Origin: Pseudoalteromonas sp. H105
Lineage (GTDB): Bacteria; Pseudomonadota; Gammaproteobacteria; Enterobacterales; Alteromonadaceae
Length of the DNA stretch: 64,000 bases
Assembly (NCBI RefSeq): GCF_001469215.1
Contig: NZ_LOFH01000001.1
Span: forward strand, 372,001 to 436,000
Direction: 5' to 3'
The first letter of the stretch is position 1; every line of letters starts with the position of its first letter. The notes under the pieces were generated by a model. It worked only from the letters and a program-made list of their open reading frames with translations, ran no database searches and was not told the DNA's origin. A program made the position numbers and the translations under genes. This document shows positions 49,239 to 58,287 of the stretch, piece after piece.

Positions 49239-49361
49239 GAGCTAAAATACGCACCGAATTTAGCTCAGGTCTGCAAGTAATATGCGAATATTCACCTGAG
49301 TTAACCGGTTTTAAAGTAAAACTGCAGCATTCGTGTTGAGTTTTCACCGGAATATGGCAGT
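49239..49361 (+). promoter_or_regulatory. Structured infC-rpmI leader, candidate L20 operator
   Basis: Hairpin GAGCTAAA/TTTAGCTC (49239-49266) competes with CTCAGGT/ACCTGAG (49264-49300) for shared bases. Then CCGGT (49305-49309) can pair with ACCGG (49346-49350) while ACTGC (49321-49325) pairs with GCAGT (49357-49361), an interleaved order that would form an H-type pseudoknot. In E. coli ribosomal protein L20 represses rpmI-rplT by binding a pseudoknot leader here. The pairings are seen; the function is inferred. Confidence 0.5.
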
Positions 49362-49443
49362 AAGTTAGGCCTAAAAGTGGAGCTATAGCAATATACTCAC
49401 GCCTGCTTACTAATTTTAAAGCAATACATTTGGAGTTATTGCA

Positions 49444-49644
49444 ATGGCTTATAAGCTAAAAAGTCACAGAGGCGCAGCAAAGCGTTTCAAGAAAACTGCT
49501 TCTGGCGGTTTCAAGCGTAAACAAGCGCATCTTCGTCATATTCTGACTAAGAAAACTTCTAAGCGTAAGTTACACCTACGTCCTAAGATGATGGTTCATA
49601 AGAATGACCATGGTCTAGTTTCACGTATGTTACCATTCGCTTAA
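49444..49644 (+). CDS. rpmI: 50S ribosomal protein L35
   Basis: 66 residues (usual 65). Strongly basic, with [42 protein letters not shown] and the final MLPFA typical of L35. ATG preceded by GGAG. 15 bases separate it from rplT. Confidence 0.96.
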
Positions 49645-49659
49645 TAGGGGTTTTTAGAA

Positions 49660-50022
49660 ATGGCAAGAGTTAAACGCGGCGTTGTCGCACGTGCACGTCA
49701 CAAAAAAGTTTTAAAACAAGCAAAAGGTTACTACGGAGCACGTTCACGTGTTTACCGCGTAGCTTTCCAGGCTGTTACTAAAGCGGGTCAATACGCTTAC
49801 CGTGACCGTCGTGCTAAGAAACGTACATTCCGTCAATTATGGATTGCACGTATCAATGCTGCATCACGTCAAAATGGTCTGTCTTACAGCCGTTTTATCA
49901 ATGGTCTTAAAAAGACTTCTGTTGAAATCGATCGTAAGATCCTTGCAGATATCGCTGTTTATGACCAAGTTGCATTCGCAGCACTTGTTGCAAAAGCAAA
50001 AGAAGGCCTAGCGGCAGCTTAA
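49660..50022 (+). CDS. rplT: 50S ribosomal protein L20
   Basis: 120 residues (E. coli 118). [19 protein letters not shown] start with the long basic helix that threads into 23S rRNA, and [26 protein letters not shown]. Early assembly protein and known autogenous repressor of its operon. Confidence 0.97.
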   Translation: MARVKRGVVARARHKKVLKQAKGYYGARSRVYRVAFQAVTKAGQYAYRDRRAKKRTFRQLWIARINAASRQNGLSYSRFINGLKKTSVEIDRKILADIAVYDQVAFAALVAKAKEGLAAA

Positions 50023-50042
50023 GCTTTTACAGATAAGTATTG

Positions 50043-50068
50043 AAAAGGAGCCTAAGGCTCCTTTTTTT
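50043..50068 (+). terminator. rplT terminator
   Basis: AAAAGGAGCC-TAA-GGCTCCTTTT followed by more T, 20 bases after rplT. Confidence 0.92.
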
Positions 50069-50182
50069 GTGGAAAAAATATAATTTTTGCGGTAAGCCTC
50101 TTAAAAACTAAGATAGGAAGTAGTGATTTAGCTTGAACTATCCCGATATAATAATTACAAATAATTGAGGTAAAAATATATT

Positions 50183-51256
50183 TTGAACTGGCAATCTTTG
50201 GTAGATAACCGCCAACGCTTCTTTTGGGTACTTCAAGTTGCAGGTTGGATAGGTTACGCTCTTGTGAATTACATTGGCTCAAAAGTCTTTGAAATGCGTG
50301 ATATTTACGTATTTGTCATTGTGCTTAACGCTTACGCTGGTTGTTTAATGACAGTGCCGCTTCGTTATATGTATCGTAAAGCATGGAATGCGTCGCCTTG
50401 GGTTCTGATGCTTGTTGTATTTAGTGCTTCCTACGTGACGGGAACATTATGGGCAGTTGTACAAAAATTCAATTTGTGGGAAATATATCGCCATGGTTAC
50501 CGCCCTAATGAATGGTTTTATTATTTTCAGCAAGGTCTAGATTCTGTATATATTATTTTATGTTGGAGTGGCTTGTATTTCGGCATTAAATATTACCAAT
50601 TATTGCAAAGTGAGCGACAAAAGGCCCTAAAAGCAACCACCATGGCGCATGAAGCACAGCTTAAAATGCTTCGTTATCAACTCAACCCGCACTTCTTGTT
50701 TAATACGCTTAATGCAATATCAACCCTCATTTTAGTTAAGGAAAATAAAGACGCTAATTTAATGGTGTCAAAACTAAGTGATTTCTTAAGGTACACATTG
50801 AACACTGATCCCATAAAAAAAGTACCGTTAGAACAAGAAATACATGCACTAATGTTATATCTTGAGATTGAACGAGTCCGGTTTGATGAGCGTTTAAAAG
50901 TGACTGTAGAAGTAAGTAGTGAGGCTAAAAATGCGCTTGTGCCGAGTTTGATATTACAGCCTATTATTGAAAACTCAATAAAATATGCAATAGCTCACTT
51001 AGCCGAAGGCGGAGAGATTGATATAAAGGCACAAGTATTTGCTAATGAACTATTATTGGAAGTAGGCGATAATGGCCCAGGTACTGAATTGTTAAATGGT
51101 CAATTAGTTAATGCGCAAGGCGTTGGGATTGCAAATACCAAAGATCGCTTAAAAACCTTGTATGAAAATAACTATTCTTTTGTATTATCAGATAATACGC
51201 CAAGTGGATTAAAAGTAAATCTGCGTGTTCCGTTTGAAAAGGCTATGAAAAAATGA
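50183..51256 (+). CDS. LytS/YehU-type sensor histidine kinase
   Basis: 357 residues, TTG start with GAGG about 12 bases upstream (start uncertain). Four membrane helices in the first 145 residues, then the His_kinase domain with QLNPHFLFNTLNAIS (phosphoacceptor His) and an ATPase part with QPIIENSIKYAI and GDNGPG. Belongs to the small kinases paired with LytTR regulators. Overlaps the next gene by four bases (ATGA). Confidence 0.9.
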   Translation: MNWQSLVDNRQRFFWVLQVAGWIGYALVNYIGSKVFEMRDIYVFVIVLNAYAGCLMTVPLRYMYRKAWNASPWVLMLVVFSASYVTGTLWAVVQKFNLWEIYRHGYRPNEWFYYFQQGLDSVYIILCWSGLYFGIKYYQLLQSERQKALKATTMAHEAQLKMLRYQLNPHFLFNTLNAISTLILVKENKDANLMVSKLSDFLRYTLNTDPIKKVPLEQEIHALMLYLEIERVRFDERLKVTVEVSSEAKNALVPSLILQPIIENSIKYAIAHLAEGGEIDIKAQVFANELLLEVGDNGPGTELLNGQLVNAQGVGIANTKDRLKTLYENNYSFVLSDNTPSGLKVNLRVPFEKAMKK

Positions 51257-52077
51257 GCAAGATTAAAACCCTAATTGTCGATGATGAACCTTTAGCACGT
51301 AGAGGGTTAGCTGTAAGGTTAGAAGATTTTGATGAAATAGAGGTTGTAAAGCTATGTAGTTCAGGTCAAGAAGCTATAGATGCATGCCAGGTTGAGCAAA
51401 TAGATTTAGTTTTTTTAGATATTCAAATGCCAGGTATGAATGGCTTTGAGGTTGCCAGAACACTCAGTGAAAGTGTCAGAGCATTACCTGCTATTGTATT
51501 CGTAACTGCATTTGATCAGTTCGCGGTCAAAGCGTTTGAAATACATGCTTTAGATTATATTCTTAAACCAGTCGATGACAACAGACTAAAACAGGCGGTA
51601 GAAAAAGTGCATACTTATTTGAAAACTCAGCAGGATAACGCGCATAAAAAGAAATTAGCAAGCTTTGTTGCTGGTATTACAGGTAATAACTGCGAAGAGA
51701 TTTTGAAAAAGTTAGCTACAGGCGATACCTTATCAGATAAACGATACCCAGAGTCTCTAGCTGTTAAAGAGCAGGGAGAAATTATTCGTGTGCCTGTTGC
51801 AACAATTCAATGGGTAGATGCGGCGGGTGACTATATGTGTCTGCATTGTCAAGATGGTCAAACTCATATTTTACGTAAAACAATGAAAGAGCTTGAACAA
51901 GAGCTAGACCCAAAACTATTTGTTAGGGTTCACAGAAGTGCAATTGTAAATACGAAACAAATTAGCAAACTAGTCACGCAAGTTAGTGGCGAATACTTAC
52001 TTGTCTTAGACAATGGGCAAGAATTAAAAGTAAGCCGTAGTTATCGAGATAAAGTGAAAGCCGCTCTTGCGAGCTAA
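51253..52077 (+). CDS. LytTR-family response regulator
   Basis: 274 residues. Receiver domain with TLIVDDEPLARRGL, phospho-Asp in LVFLDIQMPGMNGFEV, Thr/Lys switch in FVTAFDQFAVKAFEIHALDYILKP, then a LytTR DNA-binding domain (WVDAAGDYMCLHC, VRVHRSAIVN). Activates or represses promoters in response to its kinase partner upstream. Targets unknown. Confidence 0.92.
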   Translation: MSKIKTLIVDDEPLARRGLAVRLEDFDEIEVVKLCSSGQEAIDACQVEQIDLVFLDIQMPGMNGFEVARTLSESVRALPAIVFVTAFDQFAVKAFEIHALDYILKPVDDNRLKQAVEKVHTYLKTQQDNAHKKKLASFVAGITGNNCEEILKKLATGDTLSDKRYPESLAVKEQGEIIRVPVATIQWVDAAGDYMCLHCQDGQTHILRKTMKELEQELDPKLFVRVHRSAIVNTKQISKLVTQVSGEYLLVLDNGQELKVSRSYRDKVKAALAS

Positions 52078-52111
52078 ACTTATAAAAAGCCGGTTAAAGA
52101 TGCGTTAGAAT

Positions 52112-52142
52112 AAAAACGCGAGCTATTTGGCTCGCGTTTTTT
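52112..52142. terminator. Bidirectional terminator, LytTR gene / pykA
   Basis: AAAAACGCGAGC-TATTTG-GCTCGCGTTTTT between convergent genes. Confidence 0.92.
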
Positions 52143-52156
52143 GTTGAATCACAGGG

Positions 52157-53593
52157 TTAGCCAACCGTTACAATCTTCATTGTATTTGTTGCACCAATTG
52201 TTTCCATTGCATCACCGTGGGTGATAATAACCGTATCACCCGATGAAAGTGAACCTGCAGCGACAAGTGTGCTGAGTGCATCTTTAACCATGTTATCTTT
52301 TTCACATTTTGTAGAGTCAAAGAATACAGGGTATACACCACGATAAAGTGCAGTTTGACCTAATGTACTTGCATGTCGTGAAAGAGAGAAAATAGGTAGG
52401 CCAGAACTAATGCGTGACATTAATTTTGCTGTGCTACCTGATTCAGTGAGCGTTACAATTGCTTTAATTGAATCTAAATGATTAGCCGCATACATTGCAG
52501 ACAAAGCGATTGACTCAGCATTTGAGGAGAAGTGGCTATCTAATCTGTGTTTAGAAACATGTGTTTCTTTTTGAGATTCTGCACCAAGACAAACTCGTGC
52601 CATGGTAGCGACCGTTTCTTCTGGGTAATCACCCGCTGCAGTTTCTGCAGACAGCATCACTGCGTCGGTACCATCTAGTACAGCGTTTGCAACATCCATA
52701 ACTTCTGCTCGCGTTGGCATAGGGTTATCTATCATCGATTCCATCATTTGTGTTGCAGTAACTACGGTACGATTTAAAGAGCGAGCACGGCTTATAATAA
52801 GTTTTTGCTTACCCATTAACGCCGCATCACCAATTTCAACACCTAAGTCTCCACGGGCAACCATAACAGAATCTGATGCAAGTACGATATCATCGATTGC
52901 TTCAACCGTTTCAACAGCTTCGGCACGTTCAATTTTTGCCAAAAGCTGTGCTTTAGATCCAGCAGCTTCTGCAAGTGAGCGAACATAACGCATATCATCA
53001 CCACTGCGTGGAAAAGATACAGCAATATAATCGACATCTATTTCAGCAGCAGTGATTAAGTCTTCTTTGTCTTTATCAGTAAACGCAGGCGCCGTTAAGC
53101 CACCGCCTAAACGGTTAATCCCTTTATTGTTCGATAACACACCGCCAACAGTCACCGTGGTATGAACAAGGTGACCCTCTACACTTTGAACTGTTAATTG
53201 AATTAAACCATCGTTTAATAGTAATAAATCACCTGGTGATACATCTTGTGGTAATTCTTTATAATCAATGCCAACAGCATTAATGTCGCCTTCACCTTTT
53301 TGCATTTTGGCATCAAGGATAAATTTAGCGCCGACAGTTAACGTTACTTTTCCTTCTTTAAATGTAGAAACACGAATTTTAGGACCCTGTAAATCGGCTA
53401 AAATTGCAACGTGTTTGCCTAAGTTCTTTGCTATATCACGAACAGCTTGTGCACGGTCTTTGTGATCTTGAGCAACGCCGTGTGAGAAATTCAAACGCAC
53501 CACATTTGCGCCAGCACGGATTATTTTTTCTAAATTATTATCACGATCGGTAGCTGGGCCAAGGGTAGCGACTATTTTTGTGCGTCTAAGCAT
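52157..53593 (-). CDS. pykA: Pyruvate kinase II
   Basis: 478 residues (E. coli PykA 480), clearly the PykA type ([19 protein letters not shown]). ATG 53593 has AGGAG 7 bases upstream; TTG 53596 is not needed. Active-site motifs: [25 protein letters not shown] and [13 protein letters not shown], and TQMMESMI. Converts PEP and ADP to pyruvate and ATP. Divergent from gnd. Confidence 0.96.
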   Translation of the reverse strand: MLRRTKIVATLGPATDRDNNLEKIIRAGANVVRLNFSHGVAQDHKDRAQAVRDIAKNLGKHVAILADLQGPKIRVSTFKEGKVTLTVGAKFILDAKMQKGEGDINAVGIDYKELPQDVSPGDLLLLNDGLIQLTVQSVEGHLVHTTVTVGGVLSNNKGINRLGGGLTAPAFTDKDKEDLITAAEIDVDYIAVSFPRSGDDMRYVRSLAEAAGSKAQLLAKIERAEAVETVEAIDDIVLASDSVMVARGDLGVEIGDAALMGKQKLIISRARSLNRTVVTATQMMESMIDNPMPTRAEVMDVANAVLDGTDAVMLSAETAAGDYPEETVATMARVCLGAESQKETHVSKHRLDSHFSSNAESIALSAMYAANHLDSIKAIVTLTESGSTAKLMSRISSGLPIFSLSRHASTLGQTALYRGVYPVFFDSTKCEKDNMVKDALSTLVAAGSLSSGDTVIITHGDAMETIGATNTMKIVTVG

Positions 53594-53765
53594 CAAATTC
53601 TCCTGTAGGCTTAATTTATTAAGCAGATTGACGGTTATATTGTTATTTAAGCTACTTATGAAATTTTCATAAATATAATGTGTTAATGATATTCACCCAC
53701 ACACATTTGAAAAACAATTAATTATGTAATGCCATAATTTATACAAATTTAATATGACATCATTA

Positions 53766-53779
53766 TGACACCGGTGTCA
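53766..53779. promoter_or_regulatory. LacI-family-like operator between pykA and gnd
   Basis: TGACACCGGTGTCA, a perfect 14-bp palindrome with the central CG of LacI-family operators. It lies in the divergent pykA-gnd gap, so a sugar- or gluconate-responsive regulator is possible. Regulator not identified. Confidence 0.45.
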
Positions 53780-53843
53780 GGTTGCGTCAATGTCGTAATT
53801 ATTAATTCACCTATGTTAAATAATCCCTGAGCTACTCGTTATT

Positions 53844-53852
53844 TGATATAAT
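53844..53852 (+). promoter_or_regulatory. Candidate upstream promoter of gnd (P1)
   Basis: Extended -10 TGATATAAT, with TATAAT at 53847-53852. A transcript from here would start near 53859 and run into the hairpin at 53883. Confidence 0.4.
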
Positions 53853-53882
53853 GTGCCTAGTGCATACACCAACGAGAATGTT

Positions 53883-53912
53883 CGAGTCCGTTATCGGAGG
53901 CTCGCATTTTTT
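53883..53912 (+). terminator. Terminator-like hairpin upstream of gnd (attenuator?)
   Basis: CGAG-TCCG-TTAT-CGGA-GG-CTCG then CA and six T. It lies between two candidate promoters, P1 (53847) and P2 (53924), 74 bp before gnd. It may attenuate transcription from P1 or end a short RNA of about 55 nt. The rest of the 53594-53985 gap holds the LacI-like palindrome and AT-rich sequence only. Confidence 0.5.
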
Positions 53913-53919
53913 AACTGCT

Positions 53920-53929
53920 TGGGTATAAT
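53920..53929 (+). promoter_or_regulatory. Candidate downstream promoter of gnd (P2)
   Basis: TGGGTATAAT, perfect -10 (53924-53929), located just after the terminator-like hairpin. Confidence 0.45.
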
Positions 53930-53985
53930 GCGCGCGTTATTATTTTCATTTACTAACCAATAGTTGTTACCGAGGAGGACACTAA

Positions 53986-55359
53986 ATGCAAGTTGCATTA
54001 GTAGGGTTAGGCGTTATGGGTAAAAATCTGGCTCTAAACCTGATTGAAAAAGGGCTGACACTCGTAGCTTATGATAAAAACCCCGATGCGGGCGAAGAGT
54101 TATTAAGTTGTGCTAAATCTCAAGGCATGGCGGACCGTCTGCATATTGTGTCTGATTTAAATGATATGGTTAAAAGGTTAGCCCCACCTCGTTCAATTTT
54201 GTTATTAGTGCCTGCGGGTGAATTAGTTGATAGGGTATGTACCGAGCTAGTAGAAGCGGGTGTCGAATGTGACGATATCATCGTAGATTGCGGTAATAGT
54301 AACTACAAAGACGGGATCAGTCGCAAGCTTAAATTTCAAAATAAATTTGAATTTGCAACCATGGGTATTTCTGGTGGTGCAGAGGGTGCTCGCCATGGCC
54401 CGGCGATGATGGCAAGTGGTTCAGAGGGTGGCTGGGAGCGTGTAGAGCCATGGTTTGAAAAAGTTGCAGCAAGTTACAAAGGCGATTCATGCTTTGCCCG
54501 TGTCGGCCAATCTGCAAGTGGGCATTTTGTAAAAATGGTTCACAATGGTATTGAATATGCGTTAATGCAATTAATTGCAGAAATGTACCAATTACTTCGT
54601 TTGGGCACTAAACGTACAAATAAAGACGTTGCTGCTATTTTTGAACAGTGGTCTGAAGGTGAGTTAAATAGCTACCTTTTGTCAATTTCGAGTCATATTT
54701 TATCACTTGAAACAGAAAATAATGAGTCATTAGTTGATTTGATTGATAATAAGGTCGGCGCAAAGGGCACTGGCTTATGGACTGCACAAAATGCACTTGA
54801 ACTTGGTATTGCAGTACCGTCATTAGTTGCTGCTGTTCAAGCCCGTCATCTTACCAATACATGTGATACGCATGCGGCAAAAGAAATGACCTATGCTTCA
54901 AAGCCTACATCAAACGTTGAGTTAGATTTAGATGAGTTGAAAGAAGCATTCTTGTTAGCGAGCCTCTTGGCATACCGACAAGGCCTTGCATTGATTAAAG
55001 GTGCTTCAAGAGCGCATCAATGGAAAGTTGATCTTTCAAAAACACTACAGACATGGCGTGCAGGTTGTATCATCCGTGCTGACTATTTAGATAATATTGC
55101 TCAAGGCGTTGAATTTATCGATACACTTGAAAAAGAAGCGCTGTCATTACGTAAGATTACTGGTCAAGCAATAATGACAGGACTTGCTTTCCCTGTGCTG
55201 AGTTCGACACAAACTTACTTAGCGACGTTAACTACACCAAGTAATGGTCATTTGGTACAGGCTCAACGCGATTACTTTGGTGAGCATGGTATAAAAACTC
55301 ACTCTGGTGAAGTATGCCATCTTACTGACCTAGTTGAGATTGAAGCAAAAGTACGGTAA
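53986..55359 (+). CDS. gnd: 6-phosphogluconate dehydrogenase, decarboxylating
   Basis: 457 residues. Rossmann motif VALVGLGVMGKNLALNLIEKG, substrate-binding GISGGAEGARHGPAMMASG, catalytic Lys in GHFVKMVHNGIEYALMQL, and KGTGLWTAQNALELGI. Converts 6-phosphogluconate to ribulose 5-phosphate with NADP+. AGGAGG a few bases before ATG. Somewhat shorter than E. coli Gnd (468). Confidence 0.95.
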   Translation: MQVALVGLGVMGKNLALNLIEKGLTLVAYDKNPDAGEELLSCAKSQGMADRLHIVSDLNDMVKRLAPPRSILLLVPAGELVDRVCTELVEAGVECDDIIVDCGNSNYKDGISRKLKFQNKFEFATMGISGGAEGARHGPAMMASGSEGGWERVEPWFEKVAASYKGDSCFARVGQSASGHFVKMVHNGIEYALMQLIAEMYQLLRLGTKRTNKDVAAIFEQWSEGELNSYLLSISSHILSLETENNESLVDLIDNKVGAKGTGLWTAQNALELGIAVPSLVAAVQARHLTNTCDTHAAKEMTYASKPTSNVELDLDELKEAFLLASLLAYRQGLALIKGASRAHQWKVDLSKTLQTWRAGCIIRADYLDNIAQGVEFIDTLEKEALSLRKITGQAIMTGLAFPVLSSTQTYLATLTTPSNGHLVQAQRDYFGEHGIKTHSGEVCHLTDLVEIEAKVR

Positions 55360-55376
55360 CCAATATTGACTAGCAT

Positions 55377-55406
55377 AAAAAAGCCAGCTTAATTGCTGGC
55401 TTTTTT
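55377..55406 (+). terminator. gnd terminator
   Basis: AAAAAAGCCAGC-TTAATT-GCTGGCTTTTTT, 18 bases after gnd. Confidence 0.93.
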
Positions 55407-55472
55407 GATCTTAAATTAAGTAAATGGAGTGTATTATATTTGGAACAAGTTGAACTATTGGCTATAGTTTAA

Positions 55473-55985
55473 TTAGTCTGTTGTGTGTCTATTGTTCCAT
55501 GCTTTACGAACAGATCGACGCCATAAAAGGTCAACACCAAAATACCCTATTAAAGATGCAATACTTGCGCAGATCAATGAACCAACTAAAAATGCAGGTC
55601 CAATGGTTGTAATACTATCTAAAAACCATTGCCAACTGGGTTCAAAAGCAAAGTGTTGTTCTCGCTGACCAAGAGCAATGGTACCCACAATGTATGAACA
55701 ATAAAAAATAGGTGGCATAGTTAATGGGTTTGTTATCCACACAACGGCGACAGATATAGGTAAATTAACGCGTAACGGAATGGCTAATGCTGCAGCCAAA
55801 ACCATTTGAAATGGAACAGGGATGAACGCAAAAAATAAACCAACACAAAAAGCCCCACGTGCTGAACGACGATTAAGATGCCATAAGTTTGCATCGTGGA
55901 GTAAACGACCAAAAATTTTCAACATTTTATGATGTTTAATCGTATTGTGATCGGGTAAAAACCGTTGGATCGTTTTTTTAGCCAT
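55473..55985 (-). CDS. DUF2062 membrane protein
   Basis: 170 residues. Conserved N-terminal HDANLWHLNRRSARGAFCVGLFFAFIPVPFQM, then membrane helices and VAVVWITNPLTMPPIFYCSYIVG, all hallmarks of DUF2062. Function unknown; often next to comEC in marine gammaproteobacteria. Its 5' end overlaps the possible comEC start on the other strand by 21 bp. Confidence 0.85.
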   Translation of the reverse strand: MAKKTIQRFLPDHNTIKHHKMLKIFGRLLHDANLWHLNRRSARGAFCVGLFFAFIPVPFQMVLAAALAIPLRVNLPISVAVVWITNPLTMPPIFYCSYIVGTIALGQREQHFAFEPSWQWFLDSITTIGPAFLVGSLICASIASLIGYFGVDLLWRRSVRKAWNNRHTTD

Positions 55986-58229
55986 TTAAAGCAACCATTT
56001 ACATCAGTGTGGTTAAGCATTGGGTTTGTTATTGGTTGTGTTATAACCGTATTTTATTATCAGACCCTTGTATTTACTCTGTTCACATTATTAATTGTGA
56101 TAGCAGGCACCTATTTTAAGCCGTTTTTACCTGTAATGTTAGGTTTTATTTGCGGGATTTTAGCTGTTTGGCTACATTTTTTGTGTTTTTATTCTATCTA
56201 TTCACAAAACTTGAGTGGAAATCAACCAAAACTAATTACGCTCGTTGTCCAAGAGATTATATCACAACGAGAGAGCACTTATTTAAAAGCAACGATAACT
56301 AGTCCGAAAAATTTTACTCTATTTAAACCCCCTAAAGTGCTGGTTAGTATAAATACCGAGCATCGAATTAAGGAAGGAAGTACGGTTACAACCTGGTTAA
56401 GGCTCACTAAATACCGAAGTCAAAAAAATGTGTTTGGCTTTGATAAAGAACGCTCAGCATTTAGCCAACGTATCTTATTTAAAGGTAAGCAAGTAGGTAG
56501 CGCAATTCAAGTATCAAATACCTCAGCCCCTAGTTTAATATATAAATACCGTCGTTACATTCAAAGTATCTACGAGGATACGCATATGAGTTGGCTTTAT
56601 TATGCGCTTATGACGGGTGACAAAAGCTTAATGTCATATGATGATAAACAAACACTTCAAGTTTTCGGAATAAGTCACTTATTAGCGATCTCTGGCTTAC
56701 ATATAGGGCTTATATTTAGCATTGGCTATTTTGCTTGCAAGTATACTTTGCGGGTTTTTATTCGAACTATCAAACAATCAATCAATTTATCAATCATTTA
56801 CAGCTTTGTAGGTTTTTGCTTGGCGTTTTGTTATGTTTACTTAAGTGATTTTTTAGTGTCAGCAAGTCGTGCGTTAATAATGTTAGCGTGTATCTTGGTT
56901 GTATATTATACATCAAAGCAAGCACTTAGATGGCGTGCCTTATTATTTGCACTCACTCTTATTTTAGCTATAGACCCATTTAGTTTATTGAATCCCGGAT
57001 TGTATCTTTCATTTACTGCCGTCGGTCTAATATTTATTTTAGTGAAAAACATGTCGCACGCTAAGTTAACCCTTTCTGGGTTTTTGAAAGGGTTAATAAT
57101 CCTGCAATGCACGCTTTTTGTAGGTTTACTACCATTAAGCCTATTTTTCTTTCATGGAGTGAGTGTAGTTGGTGTTCTAGTCAACCTTATTGCAGTTCCG
57201 CTGGTTAGTTTTATTGTCATGCCTCTTTTATTCGTCGTGAGTATATTGAACATGGCATTGGATATGACACTTATCTTGTCATTTTTTGATAGCTTAATTC
57301 GAGTCTGTTTTGAAGCCTTATTGTTAATCCCCGTTGAAGTTCGTTGGTTTGATGCCCCAGTAATAGCCTTACCCATGCTACTTGCAACCTATCTAAGTTC
57401 ACTATTACTGTTAGTACTGCCAAAGGGAAAAATTATTAGTGTATTACCTATTTGTATTGCTTTTATAGATTCTGTTTTAACAGTGAAACCAAATTGGCAA
57501 TTCACTGTTTTTGATGTGGGTCATGGAACAATGGTTTTAATAACGAAAGATAAAAAAGGGTTTGTGTATGATCTTGGTCCTATTTATTTTAATAGATTTA
57601 CGCGAGTTCACTCTACCTTAAAACCTTATTTAGATATCAATGGGATTACAGTAACACATACGGTAATTAGTCATGATGACAAAGATCATTCAGGTGGTGT
57701 TGAAGAATGGCTAAAGCTAGGATATGAAAACACATTTAATATAACGCAACCGGCAGGCATTGAATCCGCATGCAGTGAACAAAAGATAATTTTCTACAAT
57801 TTACTCATTACAATGACTCACAAGAAAGGAAATCATTATTCTGATAACGATAACTCATGCATTGTTCATATATCAGATGGAATTCACAGCCTACTTTTAC
57901 CAGGAGACATTACAAAACTAAGAGAGCATGAATTAATAGCAGATAATGCAGAGTTAAAAAGCACCGTACTTATGAGCCCTCATCATGGAAGCAAAACATC
58001 ATCAAGTAAGGCGTTTATTGAAGCTGTCTCGCCAGAGGTTGTTATTCATTCTGCTGCATTTCAAGGTCAATGGAATTTGCCACACAAAGAGGTAGTCGAA
58101 CGCTACAAAGTGATAAACGCAGAACAATATTCAACAGGGGAATATGGTCAAATCATCGTCAGTTTTTACCAAGATAGCTATGAAATAGACTCTGCGAGGG
58201 CACAAAGTGCTTGGTTTCTCAAAGATTGA
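55965..58229 (+). CDS. comEC: ComEC/Rec2 DNA-uptake channel
   Basis: 754 residues, full length. N-terminal helices and soluble OB domain, central competence domain with many membrane helices (HLLAISGLHIGLIFSIG is the family motif), and a C-terminal metallo-beta-lactamase-like domain (FDVGHGTMVLI, SHDDKDHSGGV, MSPHHGSKTSSS). Carries single-stranded DNA across the inner membrane in natural transformation. The TTG start at 55965 is uncertain; GTG 56011 is an alternative. Confidence 0.92.
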   Translation: MDRFFSHLKQPFTSVWLSIGFVIGCVITVFYYQTLVFTLFTLLIVIAGTYFKPFLPVMLGFICGILAVWLHFLCFYSIYSQNLSGNQPKLITLVVQEIISQRESTYLKATITSPKNFTLFKPPKVLVSINTEHRIKEGSTVTTWLRLTKYRSQKNVFGFDKERSAFSQRILFKGKQVGSAIQVSNTSAPSLIYKYRRYIQSIYEDTHMSWLYYALMTGDKSLMSYDDKQTLQVFGISHLLAISGLHIGLIFSIGYFACKYTLRVFIRTIKQSINLSIIYSFVGFCLAFCYVYLSDFLVSASRALIMLACILVVYYTSKQALRWRALLFALTLILAIDPFSLLNPGLYLSFTAVGLIFILVKNMSHAKLTLSGFLKGLIILQCTLFVGLLPLSLFFFHGVSVVGVLVNLIAVPLVSFIVMPLLFVVSILNMALDMTLILSFFDSLIRVCFEALLLIPVEVRWFDAPVIALPMLLATYLSSLLLLVLPKGKIISVLPICIAFIDSVLTVKPNWQFTVFDVGHGTMVLITKDKKGFVYDLGPIYFNRFTRVHSTLKPYLDINGITVTHTVISHDDKDHSGGVEEWLKLGYENTFNITQPAGIESACSEQKIIFYNLLITMTHKKGNHYSDNDNSCIVHISDGIHSLLLPGDITKLREHELIADNAELKSTVLMSPHHGSKTSSSKAFIEAVSPEVVIHSAAFQGQWNLPHKEVVERYKVINAEQYSTGEYGQIIVSFYQDSYEIDSARAQSAWFLKD

Positions 58230-58287
58230 GTTTAGTTTTATGTTGCACGAGGCTACAATACCCATAGACTTAGAATTAGAGAGTGTT

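Noticed and set aside
53786..53815. HexR operator between pykA and gnd
   Set aside because: AT-rich GTAATTATTAATT resembles half the HexR consensus, but the two half-sites do not line up with its spacing.
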